Below, one piece after another: positions 25,690 through 37,910 of a stretch of 64,000 bases of DNA. The notes beneath the pieces were generated by a model. The model saw nothing but the letters and a program-made list of their open reading frames with translations. It was not told the DNA's origin and searched no databases. The DNA comes from Rhyacophila brunnea (Eukaryota; Arthropoda; Insecta; Trichoptera; Rhyacophilidae), in NCBI GenBank assembly GCA_022495005.1, contig JAGYXB010001095.1, positions 620,001 to 684,000 on the forward strand, given 5' to 3'. The translations under genes were made by a program, and so were the position numbers. The stretch's first letter is position 1. Every line of letters starts with the position of its first letter.

Positions 25690-25870
25690 AATGCACGGGG
25701 GAGATGCAGAGTTCCATTCCCTGCCAGGGTGGCTTACTTTTTTCAAAAAAGATTTTTTCTATTGGTTATAATATATTTTATCAGAAGTGTTTTCCAAAAT
25801 CATGTATGTTCAATTTTTAGAATGGTACATTCTTAAATCTTATGAATTATTCGTTGAATAAAAGAAATAA
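25690..25870 (+). mobile_element. SINE family C, plus strand
   Basis: A degenerate head (AGTTCCATTCCCTGCC in the B-box position) is followed by the body GATTTTTTCTATTGGTTATA and a complete tail, TGAATTATTCGTTGAATAAA. With the copy at 25352 it forms an inverted pair separated by about 190 bp. Confidence 0.7.
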
Positions 25871-26120
25871 TTAATTATATAATTTTTGTGTTTAGGATTC
25901 AGCATTATCAGGTCGATTCACTGCTAGATAAAGGTCACCACTAGATCCTTTTACTCTTTTCGGTTCCTGGTAATCCTAGTTCTTTATATATAATTACATT
26001 CGATTCATATTTAAAATTTCCTCCAATTTCGCTTTAAATATTTTATTTTCTCGGTGATAGAATTCCCAAAATTTTTAGATTAATAATAAATCAAGCTTCT
26101 TCGGAGACCATATCATATAC

Positions 26121-26854
26121 CAGGGATTGCGAACCTTTGGTATGGTACGCGTGCCACTTGTGGCATGCGAGATGATTTTGCACGGCACGCGAATGAAGAG
26201 AAAAGGAATTACTATTTTATATATATTTAAAAAAAATAATGACAACATAGCCATGTGTATTTTCTTCGGTTTTTCATATTATGTTTACCAATCGATGCGC
26301 AAACGGAAACGAAGAAACTCATGCATAAATGACAAATCGCATTGTATAAAAATAGTAGGGAAATCATGTTCAAGAATAATCATTACGTATAATGTAAATA
26401 TACAATTGCATAGGTTGGTCCCTAGGATCGGGCGATTAAAAATAAAAACATTTAATCAGCAAACCTTATGAAATTAATTATCGGCAGTCATTCGAATATA
26501 ATATAATAACTGCTGGTTATTTTGCCTCAAAAATATACTCTAAAAATGGAAAACTGTTCAGTGATGGAGAATATAATATGAAAGAACGATCTCTTTGAGA
26601 ATTTTGAAAACAAGGAAAAAAATATTCAAATTATAAAAGTTATGCATTCGGATAGAAATACGGCGAACGATAAAAAATCAAGAACTCAATTATAATTTTT
26701 AATTTTTTTTAATGGAATTCTTAAAAACCATTATTTTAGGAAACTTTAAAAAAACTTTTTTTTGCCATGAAAAACTGCTTGGCACGTAAGATAGTGGAAA
26801 AATTATTATTTGGGAAATTTTGGCACGCGTACGTAAAAAGGTTCGCCAACCCTG
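26121..26854. mobile_element. Non-autonomous hAT element (GCGAACC family), copy 2
   Basis: Begins CAGGGATTGCGAACC and ends GGTTCGCCAACCCTG. The flanks TCATATAC and TTCTATAC agree at 6 of 8 bases. Subterminal GTACGCGTGCCA blocks are present at both ends. A 114-codon open frame inside shows no transposase motif and I treat it as chance. Longer (734 bp) than copy 1, with a different middle. Confidence 0.78.
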
Positions 26855-27246
26855 TTCTATACTATACCGTTTTAAATTTATACTGTTTTGTAGAGTAAAA
26901 ACATGGTAATCTGATGGTGCCAGGTTAGGATAATAATATGATGGGTGTACCATAGATTTACTAAAGCAATAACTTGAATAACCTGGTCAATAATAGAAGA
27001 GGTATCAATTTTCAATAAAAAAAACGCCAAACCTAGGCATAAAAGACCCTTCCACCGATATTCTCTTCATCTGGCTTCATCTTTTCTGCATTCTACAAAA
27101 TGCATTTAAAACAATTAATTGGTAAATGAATAACTTTATATTATTAAAATATGTTAGGCTTATAAAAAATACGAGAACTGCTTTTATTTATTCAATATTA
27201 CAACACAAACTATTGATATTTTGTTTGACTTTGCTTTTAAATAACC

Positions 27247-28011
27247 CAGGGGTTGGCAAACCGTGGCTCGCGAGCCACATGTGGCTCTTTGCCAAATTCC
27301 CAATTCACATTTTTTACAAAAACGGTATGATGGTTGTCGTTTTAAATCCGCCCATTGCAAAAGTCGACAAATAAAATTTTTCTCCATTTCATATTGACAC
27401 GAGCACTTTTAACAAGCAAAGAGTTTATGTAGCTCCAAATTTGTAGGTCTTGCCACCAAAATTGAGGATTTGAAGAGAGAAAAATGCAATTTAATTTCAC
27501 AACTCAGCGGAGCGCTTTAAAGATCTACACAATGAGCTAGATACTACGATTTTTAATACATGGTATAGCTTTCCGAACTCATATTCGAGTCTACATAATA
27601 TGTATGTGAACAATCATTTTCAAACATGAATAATATAAACAATATTTAGAGAAGCCAAATAACCGATGAGAATTTGGAGTCGCGCTTAAAATTGAAAACT
27701 ACAAGTTACATACCAAACATACAGACACTCTCCAAAGGCAAAGAAGGTCATTGTTTAAATTAGTTTTAAGGAATGCGTGAAAATTGTATGTAACTCATTT
27801 TCTGTAAAAAATATATTTATAATTTCAACAATAAAAAAACTTATATTTGCGTTAGTTTTATTCGCAAAATCTTCTTCACTTGATAAATAAACAATAACAT
27901 TCACTGAAATAAATAATATTTATAAAAATATATGTATGGCTCTCGAAAAAAATTTTAACCGTTGTGATACTCATATTTGGTTTTTTTGGTCCAAGAGTTT
28001 GCCGACCCCTG
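27247..28011 (+). mobile_element. hAT element with decayed transposase end
   Basis: Begins CAGGGGTTGGCAAACC and ends AGTTTGCCGACCCCTG, inverted repeats. The target duplication AAATAACC is perfect (27239-27246 and 28012-28019). At 765 bp it is an internally deleted derivative that still holds a remnant of the transposase C-terminus. Confidence 0.9.
27430..27770 (+). pseudogene. hAT transposase C-terminal remnant
   Basis: Inside the hAT element at 27247, the plus strand reads YVCEQSFSNMNNINNI, a stop, then RSQITDENLESRLKI. This matches the hAT C-terminal dimerisation region, known for a CEQ-S-FS-MN core followed by R-LTDE-L. Upstream, LKREKCNLISQLSGAL fits the preceding helical part. A 3-bp insertion before YVCEQ, stop codons and frame changes show that it is dead. 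The DDE-type catalytic core and BED finger are absent, so it could only be mobilised by a transposase encoded elsewhere. Confidence 0.8.
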
Positions 28012-28019
28012 AAATAACC

Positions 28020-29475
28020 TAATATAACATTTCATAACGAAACGAAAATTCTAAAAAATATTTATTTATTCACCGATATATAATATTATAATATGACGTG
28101 TCATTCAAAATATTTATAATATTTTCTTTCGATTGTTATGCAAAAAGATCACTCGAAACCCAGCGATGTTGTGCGTTTTAGTCATGTTTCTATTCAAGAA
28201 ATAATATTTCGACCCCCATTTTAATAAAAATATAATATTAAATTATTCGTACCTATCGTCTGTTTTTAATTCTTACTCCAGAATTCATTAGAAATAAAAA
28301 TCATTTAGTGTTTTATCAAAAGTAATCTAATTGAAAAATTCGCCGTAGCATTGGATATTCGGCGAATAGAAACATTGTTAGAGTGACGTCAACCATCTCA
28401 TGGCCTCACCAATGCGTATTAAAAATATTTAATAATAGATTCTGTATTATATTAAAAAAATTCTTTCATCTTGATGCCTCAATGAGTAAAGTGGAATCAG
28501 ACAAGCGAGTCAATTTAAAAAATAACCAACTCTCAAAAATGTTCCGAATACGCGAGGGATGAAATGATGTGTTTTATCTAAAAAATATACATTTGTTTTA
28601 AATCTCCAATCTGAACTCTGAAAGTATCCATATTTTTCCTATACAGGGCTTTTTTCCAACTTTTTTACTCAATTAAGCACTGCTTATTTTATTTATAATA
28701 TGTTTATTTAAATTTTAGTATATTGTAGAAATCAGGGAACATAAATTAATTCATAACTATGTTTAACAGTAAGATAATATTACAGTTTCTATCTTATTTT
28801 TAACGACATTTATTTTTCTTTAAAACCTGCGAACATTGTCATATTGTTGCCTTCCCCAGACTGAAAAATCAGTAAATAAAAGAAAATGAAAATCAAAGCT
28901 TCTGATTGGTCCTCTTTCCTATCTTTGCTCTTTGTAATTTGTATATAATTGTGGAACTGCCAGTAGTTATATAGAATAATTGTAAGGTATTAACCGATGA
29001 AGGTACCTATCCTTTTTTGACACATAAAAGTGTGGCGTCGCAAATAAAAATGTTGATTTTGAATTTATATATTCTGTCAAATTTTTCATTTGTTTTAAAG
29101 TATGGTCATGAAGAAAATCGACTCATTCCCACCATAATTATTATGATGTGAAATCAGTCAATTATTCATGTTAATTAATGTTATGTTAATTATACACCAA
29201 TTTTGTTACTGATGACAGTTACTTCAATCTTCAGAATTGTGTTTGAAGATAACGTAATGAGTCAATTTTTTTTAATTTTCTCTTAGTTAGAAACGATTTT
29301 GTTTCAAAGAAGATGATTTTATTAATAATAGTATAATCAATTATTAATTGATATCATCAATAATTGAACTTGATGGAAATTGAACTAAACTTCACATTGA
29401 TATTGAAGAAGTGTTTACTATTCCTATGAATAAGGCGAAAACGTGCATCAATTGGAATAATAATATATAAAAAAA
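28020..29475. other. AT-rich DNA, no supported gene
   Basis: An inverted CCAAT-like GATTGGTCC with TATATAATT about 45 bp downstream (28900-28950) is the only promoter-like combination, and it has no open frame after it. The rest shows nothing. Confidence 0.45.
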
Positions 29476-30148
29476 CGGTACATGTTCAAACACGCGCGTT
29501 ATCATGATATTACTCCCTACTTCAGTTTTAGTTTGTCAATTTATGGCTACGGCCGTATGTTGTAGCTTAACCACTGGGGAATGCCAAAAGAAATGGCGTA
29601 TTTCAAAAAAACACTACCTTATTCTTAGGTCAATAATTATTATAAAGCAATCATTATTCGTAGGATGTTTATCACACTTGAATGGTCAAAAACAAAGCTT
29701 ATAATAAGTATCTTTAGAATTATCTGCAATGTTAATCTTGCCCATTTTTTGAATAATCAAATGCCTAATTATTGTCAAATTTGGGATTACAGAGATTATC
29801 AATATAATTTTTTATCGTAAATATTTCACTACAATAATGTCGACATAAATTATACTTATGATTTTATAAATGCGTTTAAAAATTAATAAATGTAAAAAAT
29901 CTTAACACCACTGCACATTCATGTACCGAAATATGGCTATATTCTAAAACATTAGAGCGAGAGGTTTAAAAGAATACTATTTTATGTAATAAAAATACTT
30001 TATGCGGTCATTAAATGTTTAAAATAAATATAAAGGATAATAAGGCTTCAAAATTATATAAATAGATTATCTACAACGATTAAGGAATGTCCAGGATCAT
30101 GGTTTGAAAATACAAAAAAAACTCAATTTTAAACTCAAACACTTAACC
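29476..30148 (+). mobile_element. Family D element, copy 2
   Basis: Begins GGTACATGTTCAAACACGCG and follows copy 1 closely through GTAGGATGTTTATCACA and ACATTAGAGCGAGAGG. The right end is degenerate but is still followed by TTAA (30149-30152). No TTAA is visible at the left. Non-coding. Confidence 0.7.
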
Positions 30149-30152
30149 TTAA

Positions 30153-30856
30153 AGAAAGTGGACTTTCAGGATAGCGTTGAGTATTTTTTTTTTAAAGAAG
30201 CGGAGCACTAAAGAATGTTTGGCATCTAGATGATCCAAAAAGAGTATCATTTTGCAAAGGGAATCATAGTGCGCGTGATACAGGGTAGTTATTTTAAGGA
30301 ACGGATGTTATAACGATGACTAGATTCATCCCAGAGACAGGGGTCGCAAATCATGAAGTGAAAATTGTATCACTTCATGTTGTACTCATAAAATAATATT
30401 AATAACTTTTGAGAAAGGAATATATGCTAATAAAATGATATTGTAATATGAAGGTACATGTAGCAGTTACAAAGTTCTTAAAAAGTTTAACAAAGTGTTT
30501 TGTTGAATCGACAAGAGATGAATAAGAATGAATACTCGTTTTTTGATTTGATATAAATCATTGAATGAATGGACACTTCACAGAGAACAATTTGAAATTA
30601 TTGAAGAAAAAAAATTCATTTTTATTCACGGCAATCAACTGCTTGGAGGGCTTTTCAAACTCGTTTCAAGGTATTTCCTTTTATTACATTTCTCAGATAA
30701 AATATACACAATTATATACGTTCCATTGGTTTTTAGCACGAAAAAAATAAAATGCTTCATTACCTACTTTTACAAGAGAAATATATTATTAGGAATTTTG
30801 TTTTTATTAGTTTTTAATACAAAAACCGACAGCCACGATTTTTACAGTAACAAACA
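30153..30856. other. AT-rich DNA, no supported gene
   Basis: A long open frame begins here on the plus strand, but it runs antisense through the RTE remnant that follows and is not a gene. Confidence 0.5.
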
Positions 30857-30869
30857 GCTTAATAGGTAT

Positions 30870-31233
30870 CATCATCAGCCGGGGTCAATCCACTGCTGGA
30901 TGAAGGCCTCCTCAAGCTTTCTCCAACTCTCTCGGTCCTGTGTCGTTCGCTGTCACGTATTTACGCCGAACATTACCATTTCGTCAATCCAGCGGCTTTT
31001 AGGGCGGCCCTGTGGCCGTTTCATGCCCCTTGGGTACCACTGGATGACGGTATTTGTCCAGCGGTCGTCCTTTCGGCGAGCAATGTGCCCCGCCCATCTC
31101 CATTTCAGCTGTTTGGCGATGTCTATTACATCGCTTACTCCTGTCTGTTTCTTAACCCATTCGTTTCTCTTACGGTCCTTTCGCGTGATGCCCAACATAC
31201 ACCTCTCCATGCCTCGCTGAGTGACTCTTAGCC
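30870..31233 (-). pseudogene. RTE reverse transcriptase C-terminus (3' segment)
   Basis: The minus strand encodes RLRVTQRGMERCMLGITRKD, then the family-typical LKWRWAGHIARRKDDRW, QWYPRGMKRPQGRP and SRWIDEM, through to a 3' end with a GATGATG tail at the left edge. This is the extreme C-terminal region after the palm and thumb of RTE-type ORF2. The frame is open for at least 85 codons, so the insertion is fairly young, but the protein is a small fragment and cannot act alone. Confidence 0.88.
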
Positions 31234-31504
31234 TTCTTTATCTGTATTTATGGCACCCAACTCGAACAAGTCAGCAGCTACGTCTATCTCAGACAGCAGG
31301 TGTCCATAGACGGAAGCATGGACGATGATCGTTGATGATTGTTCGAAGAACAAAGCTGAGATGGAGTGCTTTCGGACGTCTGAATAGTATCTTCAAGAGT
31401 GACCTACCATTATGTCTGAAGCGTAGGGTGTTCAACCAATGTGTGCTACCCGTGCTCACGTATGGCTGTGAGACGTGGACCCTCAACACGAGAGATGTCC
31501 AAAG
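31234..31504 (+). pseudogene. RTE reverse transcriptase thumb region (inverted 5' segment)
   Basis: The plus strand encodes SSYVYLRQQVSIDGS, then LRWSAFGRLNSIFKSDLPL, LKRRVFNQCVLPVLTYGCE and TWTLNTRDVQRL. These are the residues that precede the RLRVTQRGMER segment in the intact protein. The two segments overlap by about QRL in protein terms and point in opposite directions. The QRL end abuts the right-hand target duplication, with shared bases AGGCTTA at the junction. Confidence 0.88.
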
Positions 31505-31517
31505 GCTTAATAGGTAT

Positions 31518-33520
31518 AGGTAGTTCTACTTAAATAAACTATAGATTTTAAGCCAACCATATCGATGTAGATACTATATTTCCGATATATGGTCTTATTT
31601 TGGAAAAATGGTAAAATCCAATTAAACTTGCTAACAATCGAACACAATAAAAAGACTGTTGGAAAATATACACATTAATTTTGAATATGATATGTGTTTT
31701 AATAGACAAAGATGATATTATTATGTTTTGATACAATTATAATGAATTACACTGCAGAAAAAAATCTTCAAAATACAAAACGCCGCAAATACATAACAAT
31801 TTAAAAAGAGGTTTTAATGTACGGACCATTTATATTAAGTTGGGCTTCTTATAGATAGATATATACGTAGCTATATAATTTTCATAAGACGAATTTTTCA
31901 CCCACTTCCCATACATTCCGAGGTTTGTAAAATTTGTACACATATCTCAATGTAATGACAATATACAGGGGGCGGTATCATGTTCCAACCTAAAACTATG
32001 TAGACCTCAGTTTTTTTCTTTATTATATAGTGTATTAATATCTGGATATTTTCCCGTGTTATTAAAAAAATATTATGTGATAATCGAGATGGAGCGATCT
32101 CGGGGATTTCGTGAACTAAATACAATACATTCCAATAATTCATAACAAATACATGATTGGATAATTTTTAAATTCAGTTAAATAATTGCAGTCATATTTT
32201 ATGTATTACAAACTCTTAAATGTTAGGTAAATGGAAAATTTTATTTTGAGAACGATAAACATCATAGTGATCGGAAAAATATGAATCTATGATAATATGA
32301 GGAAATGGATGCACTATAATGATCCTACAATATCCTATAATTTAAAAAAAAAAGATAATTTGACACACTCCGGTAAAAGTACAGATAGAAGAAGAAAACA
32401 ATAAAAACACGGTCTGGCAACTTTTCTGGGAGTCACTACTTTCCGGTTGGGAATCACTGTGCCATTCCGTTAACGACATTCATTTCGTTCATGAAATATA
32501 CAATATAATGAAAAATGACATTTCTTATATTACCCGTAACACACTAATAAGTAATATCAGCCAACATTTTTGTATATTATTACAGCCAGTTTTAAATAAG
32601 TAAAATTCACAATAATATGTCAAATGATATATGAAACGCGTTTTAATATAAGATTATAACAAGGCGGTTGGTAGCGACATGAAATACGACTTCAAGGGAA
32701 ATATGATATCCACAAATTTCGTCAACACTTAATTTTTTTTGAATACTATATCTATAGTCCAGTGGCATAAAACAATAAATTAAGCAGTTTTGTATAAAAT
32801 CGTGAAATTTGGCATGATGTATAGGCATATTTTTAAGATTTTAACCGTTTCAAAATATACCCAGGAGCCCTTAAATTTAAAAATGGTGGATAAATTTTAA
32901 ATTTCTATGTAACTTGACTGATTTTCAGTTTTGACGTAACACTGAATATTAATTTAAAATCATGCCATTTCGCAATTTTGGAAGCCCATAAAATACTAAA
33001 ATTTTGGCCAAAATTTAAATTTTAGATAATTATTACCGTCAGATTTGATTGATCATTAGTTTAGACATACCTATTTATTTAATGGTGCTGAATTAATGGC
33101 TATGAGGGCCTTCCCTTTGGACATATTCGATTTGAAATACATTATTTGCATTGATATTTTATTTTCACAATTGACTAATAATATACGCGAGATATTATTA
33201 AATGCATTATTATATATTTTTATTTATCTATGGTAAGCAATTTACACCTAACTGTAAGACCAAAGTGAACATTTGTGCTGTAATCGCAGGAAAACTTTTT
33301 TTTACATATAAATACATAGTTATATATTATGCAGTAAGTAATTAAAATGTATTGCTCTGTATTTACTAGTATCAATAATTATTATTCATTGAAATTTTAA
33401 CCATGTGCCATGGCACAGATCATTGATAAAGGTTTGGTTTTACGTTCAGTATAATAGTACTTAATCTAGACTTACTAGACAATGGTATTATTTTTGTTCA
33501 CTTTTCTGATAAACTTAACA
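31518..33520. other. AT-rich DNA, no feature recognised
   Basis: Only random short frames. A mildly GC-richer patch at 32390-32480 has no motif. Confidence 0.5.
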
Positions 33521-33524
33521 TTAA

Positions 33525-34387
33525 GGGCGGACGTGCTCAGCGTGGGTCAAAATTGAGCTTTTTTTCTATTTTCAAAGCATGATCTTGGACATACCTTACA
33601 CGTTGTAGATAATCTATTTATATAATTTTGAAGCCTTATTATCCTTTATATATATATTAATTATTTGATGACTGCATAAAGTATTTTTATTACATAACAT
33701 AGTACTTATTCTTTTAAACCTCTCGCTCTAATGTTTTAGAGTATAGTCATATTTCAGTACATAAATGTGCAGTGGTGTTAAAATTTTTTACATTTATTAA
33801 TTTTTAAACGCATTTATAAAACCATCAGTATAATTTATATTGACATTATTATAGTGAAATATTTACGATAAAAAATTATATTGATAATCTCTGTGATCCC
33901 AAATTTGACAAGAATTTGGCATTATATTATTCAAAAAATGGGCAAGATTAACACATTTGAAGATATATCTAAAGATATTGATTATAAGCTATGTTTTTGA
34001 CCATTCAAGTGTGATAAACATCCTACGAATAGTGATAGCTTTATAATAATTATTGACCTAAGAATAAGGTAGTGTTTTATTGAAATACGCCATTTCTTTT
34101 GTCATTCAATAGTGGTTTAGCTACAACATACGGTCGTACCCATAAATGAAATATGAAAATGAAATATGACTATATTCTAAAACATTAGAGCGAGAGGTTT
34201 AAAAGAATACTATTTTATGTAATAAAAATACTTTATACAGTCATTAAATGTTTAAAATAATTATAAAGGATAATAAGGCTTCAAAATTATATAAATAGAT
34301 TATCTACAACGTTTAAGGTATGTCCAGGATCATGCTTTGAAAATAGAACAAAAGCTCCATTTTGACCTACGCTGAGCATGTCCCCCC
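33525..34387. mobile_element. Family D foldback form (TTAA-flanked)
   Basis: TTAA at both edges (33521-33524 and 34388-34391). The left arm, in minus orientation, carries a complete family D body from GGGCGGACGTGCTCAGCG. The right arm (about 34155-34387) repeats the outer 230 bp in plus orientation, ending CGCTGAGCATGTCCCCCC. The element therefore has long inverted arms and could form a large hairpin. Compare copies 1 and 2, which have only one such arm. Confidence 0.78.
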
Positions 34388-34391
34388 TTAA

Positions 34392-35055
34392 ATACAGAAA
34401 ACGTCGAGATTGTAAAAAATGTTGGATTTTAATTAATATAACAACTAAATATATATACGCGTGTAGTATTTATGTTTTTGATTTTATTTACTGCTACTGG
34501 GTTTTTAAATGATCAAAGTAACTCTCAGCTCTATTACCATTTTCCGGATTTGCTGGTGGAGACGAGAGGCGATATGATAGCGGTTTGCAGTCAAAGCCTT
34601 GGTAAAAGAATATAACTATAAAAATACCCACTGATAATCTATTGAAACTTATATTTGAAATATTGATCTGAAAAATTACTTTACATTAATTAGTGTAAGA
34701 TAAATAGTCTGAGGATGAATTGTCGGTGGCAAGCGCCTCGTTTGTAAGAAAAACTCTACGGCGAAGTGAAATGAAAACACACATAAGGCGATCATTCACG
34801 CAGTCGTAGGGTTTACGACACCCCCAGGAAACGTAAAGTCAATGCAGCCTGCCCTTTGCGAGGCTGACAATGAGGAACCCTAACCAATTACCCGGAAGAT
34901 TGTCATGTCGGTGGCCATATTGCTCAATTAATTTCACGAGAGGGAGGATTTTACAGCGAGAGATATTGTGGAGGCACCGATCGGAGGAAGGCTTAGCAAT
35001 TCTATCAAATTATTATTAGCTATAACCTGTCCTTTCATAGAGTGCTTATAATATG
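34392..35055. other. Gene-free stretch with GC-rich patch
   Basis: 34690-34930 is clearly GC-richer (for example GGGTTTACGACACCCCCAGG and ATTACCCGGAAGATTGTC). It looks like a SINE or transposon body placed before the tRNA-like sequence at 35058, but no second copy occurs in this window. Confidence 0.4.
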
Positions 35056-35057
35056 AA

Positions 35058-35135
35058 GCACCACAGTGCAGTGGTTGAGGGAGCGCTCGTCTTTTAAGAC
35101 GAGGGTGCGGATTCAAGACCTGAAACCATAGGTGC
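35058..35135 (+). repeat. tRNA-Lys-like SINE head or tRNA pseudogene
   Basis: Of tRNA length (78 nt). GCACC at the start pairs with GGTGC at the end. A strong anticodon-type hairpin CTCGTCTTTTAAGACGAG displays TTT (Lys, UUU anticodon). GTGGTTGAGGG sits in the A-box position and GGATTCAAGAC in the B-box position. The T-arm pairs poorly and the acceptor stem is only five base pairs, so I read it as a SINE head or pseudogene rather than a working tRNA gene. Confidence 0.45.
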
Positions 35136-37484
35136 GCGTAAAAAAGCAATCGGCATGCGTCAGATCTCCCCTTTGTCTTATAGTAAATAAATTAGCGCGT
35201 GGTACTAAAACGAATACCTAATTGATTTTTTTTAATTAAAAGTCAATCAGTGTCAACTGTAAAGTAAAGCCGGTTTTTTTGCATAGCAATCGTCTAATGA
35301 ATAAAACAAAATATTATAAAATTCTCAACGAATATTTGCGGATAGATAATTTATGTTTCATATTTTATTTTAGTTTCGTTTAGTAACCAAATTTTAGAGG
35401 TTTTTTTAAAAGCCATCTCAATGAGATGTCAACAGTTTGCGTCAAAACATTGAATATAAAAGAGGGTAGGTATGTTATATTTTTATACTCACAATCAAAA
35501 TGCATACTATTATTATTTTTTTATTTTGTTTCATGTTCCATTAATAAATTAAGTCATTTAACAATTATTTTTTTTAAGAAAATTAATTCCGCCAAAGTGA
35601 CAACTCATATTTCCGTGGCATTATTTTTGTTCGTTTGATCAAAGGTCAAAGTCAAATTTAGTTATAGAATAAATACCTACGCAAGACAATAATTTGTAAC
35701 CTATCAAGTTACGTGCAGGTGATGGGTTCAATCACCGCCATCTTTAAATTAATAAAGCCTGACCATAACTTTTTGCACAAGCAACGAGTGGTCCACTGCC
35801 ATACTATTTATTGATAACGTACTTGCAAGCAGAGTTTGGTATTCTAAAGAGTATAAATAAGTTATTAGTTATTGTCGTTTAGAATCGACTGTCACATTGA
35901 CAAACTAACGTCCTAGCGTATTATGATATTATTATACACAGAATAAGTTTACTTACTTTGATCGTCACTTCCAATTATTAATAACACATAACCACTAAAT
36001 CAGATGAACTCCAAGGTCTCCAAAATACGCTAAAATAATCTGAAACTAAGAATACTCTGACAAGTGAACACGACAGACGCATCAGTATGAGCGTTCTAGA
36101 CAATGACAGGTCATCTATAGACAACGGGAGGGGCGAAAAGTAGGACCAGTCGTGTAATGTATCGGCTTCATTCTACAGTGGGCAATGGTTTACAGCATAG
36201 TGCAGTATTACAAAAGTGCAAAACATGCAATTTAATATATTATTATTATGGTCACAATAACAAAGATCAATTTGATTGAAAATGGTTTAAAGTTAATTAT
36301 AAAATGTTTCATTCATTTTAAGTCATTTTTTTTTAATAAAAAGTACATTACATCTACTTATAATTATTTATTTAAAAGTATCGCCGGTGTATCGAAAAGA
36401 ATGACAATAATCATAAAGTTTTTTTTTCAATTAATAATTTCATTTATTAATAGAAATATAAAATTGACGCATTCATGATCTGATTCTAGTACATGTAACT
36501 ACGGTCTCATTTACTTAGCTTTATAAAAAAATCTAGTTACTTATATGAAATAGGTATTTAGTTCTCACTAAATTGCAGTGTACTTTGATGTTTTATTTAA
36601 GTAAAAAGCTGTACTCATAGAAGTTGACAACACCATAAGAATGGCAACTCGTTTCGACTAACCCACTAAATCTCGGAAGTAATAAAAAAGCTATTGTTGG
36701 TGTGACAGCATGGTAAAATAATTTATAATAAAATAAATGTTGATAATTTTATTACCTAAGTATCCAATTTTTCGTAGTTTGTCAACTTGGCTTTAGAGAA
36801 CACAGACGTCTAAATATTAAAAATAAAGCCTGATTTGTGCTTTTTTCCGTTAAAACGTGTAGCCTATTCATTATTATTATGAGCACACGGCGTTTAATTT
36901 ATATCCATTGTGAAAGTTCTTTGAGAATAATAAAAAAAAGAACAAATTTCTTCGTCTATTCAGAATTCAAGCCTCATTTTTCAAGCGCCCTCTTTGTTTG
37001 TTAATTAAAATAAAACAAAGGGCATACTTCAAAGGGGCACTTGTTTTGTCACAACAAGAAATTTAACTGTCGACCGGAATATTCATGACTTATGAAAACT
37101 TCGTACGCGGACAATGACAATTTTGGTATAGCAGTGGTTTTTTTTTTTTAAATAATGTGCCTCAGAATGCCTTTGTTTTTTTTATTTTGACATCACTCAC
37201 GACCGGCAAACGGAAAGAAACTTAAAAGGTATGAATGTGGGTCATACCAAAATTAACTCATGTTATTTATTTAAATTGCATATGGGAGAAAAGAATGTAG
37301 GTATATTGATATAATAAAGTTCAATATTTTAGACCAATCTCAGAAATAAATTGAACCCAATTGATCTTGAACCCACAGCCATCTCAGTTTGGGTGAGGCA
37401 GAAATACTATTCGTGCAAATATTTACTAACTAGAATCTGAGGTGTTATTTAAAATTTCGTCAATATTAGGAACGATCTTTTGTA
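35136..37484. other. AT-rich DNA, no supported gene
   Basis: Short open frames rich in Ile, Lys, Phe and Asn, as expected from base composition. No repeat ends were identified. Confidence 0.5.
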
Positions 37485-37836
37485 TTACGGCGATACTTCA
37501 GTGAAACGGAAAATAATTTTCAACTATAGGCGCGACGAAATTTTGGACTCGCTGGCAGTCTGAGAGCGAACATCGAGATGTTAATACGCCAATTTGTTTC
37601 GTGATGGCGACGGAGGTATTAATTCTTAAATCGTGTAAAAATGACTAAAAACATTATCCATTTACTTTAACGCTTTCGCTGCTGAATAGATAATGAGATT
37701 TTAATTGCCCCTTTTAAAATGCACGTTAATTACATCGATCGGCCGCCTGGTCATTACGCACCGTGTGCGTCTTCCGCGTCCAAAGTATTAAAAGAAAACA
37801 TGTCAATGAATATATTATTGTTACTAATAGAACATG

Positions 37837-37910
37837 CGTTAAAGTGCCCACCACCACCCGTCATATATGCACAACCGTGAATATGCACGGCCGCTTTCTA
37901 TGACGCTTTA
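37837..37910 (+). repeat. 74-bp direct repeat, left copy
   Basis: CGTTAAAGTGCCCACCACCA... through TTCTATGACGCTTTA. It is repeated at 38430-38503 with only a few differences (for example GAATATGC versus GGATATTC). The two copies bracket the R1-type fragment. Confidence 0.9.

Larger units (their letters stand above)
30870..31504 (-). mobile_element. RTE-type insertion with internal inversion
   Basis: A 13-bp target duplication GCTTAATAGGTAT lies on both sides (30857-30869 and 31505-31517), so the 635-bp block is a single insertion. The left part is minus strand and carries the 3' end (CATCATCAGCC). The right part is plus strand and carries the protein region just upstream. This is the arrangement left by twin priming during target-primed reverse transcription. 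Confidence 0.9.

Noticed and set aside
26127..26471. A 114-codon frame inside the hAT element at 26121
   Set aside because: No transposase motif, biased low-complexity composition, and it begins inside the terminal inverted repeat.
28900..28960. CCAAT and TATA-like promoter
   Set aside because: Such strings are frequent in AT-rich DNA, and no open frame or transcript signal follows.
30561..31220. A 219-codon plus-strand open frame
   Set aside because: Its second half lies antisense to the RTE C-terminus at 30870-31233, and its first half is AT-rich chance sequence.
35058..35135. A functional tRNA-Lys gene
   Set aside because: The anticodon arm looks good, but the acceptor stem is short and the T-arm does not pair, so it is more likely a SINE head or pseudogene.
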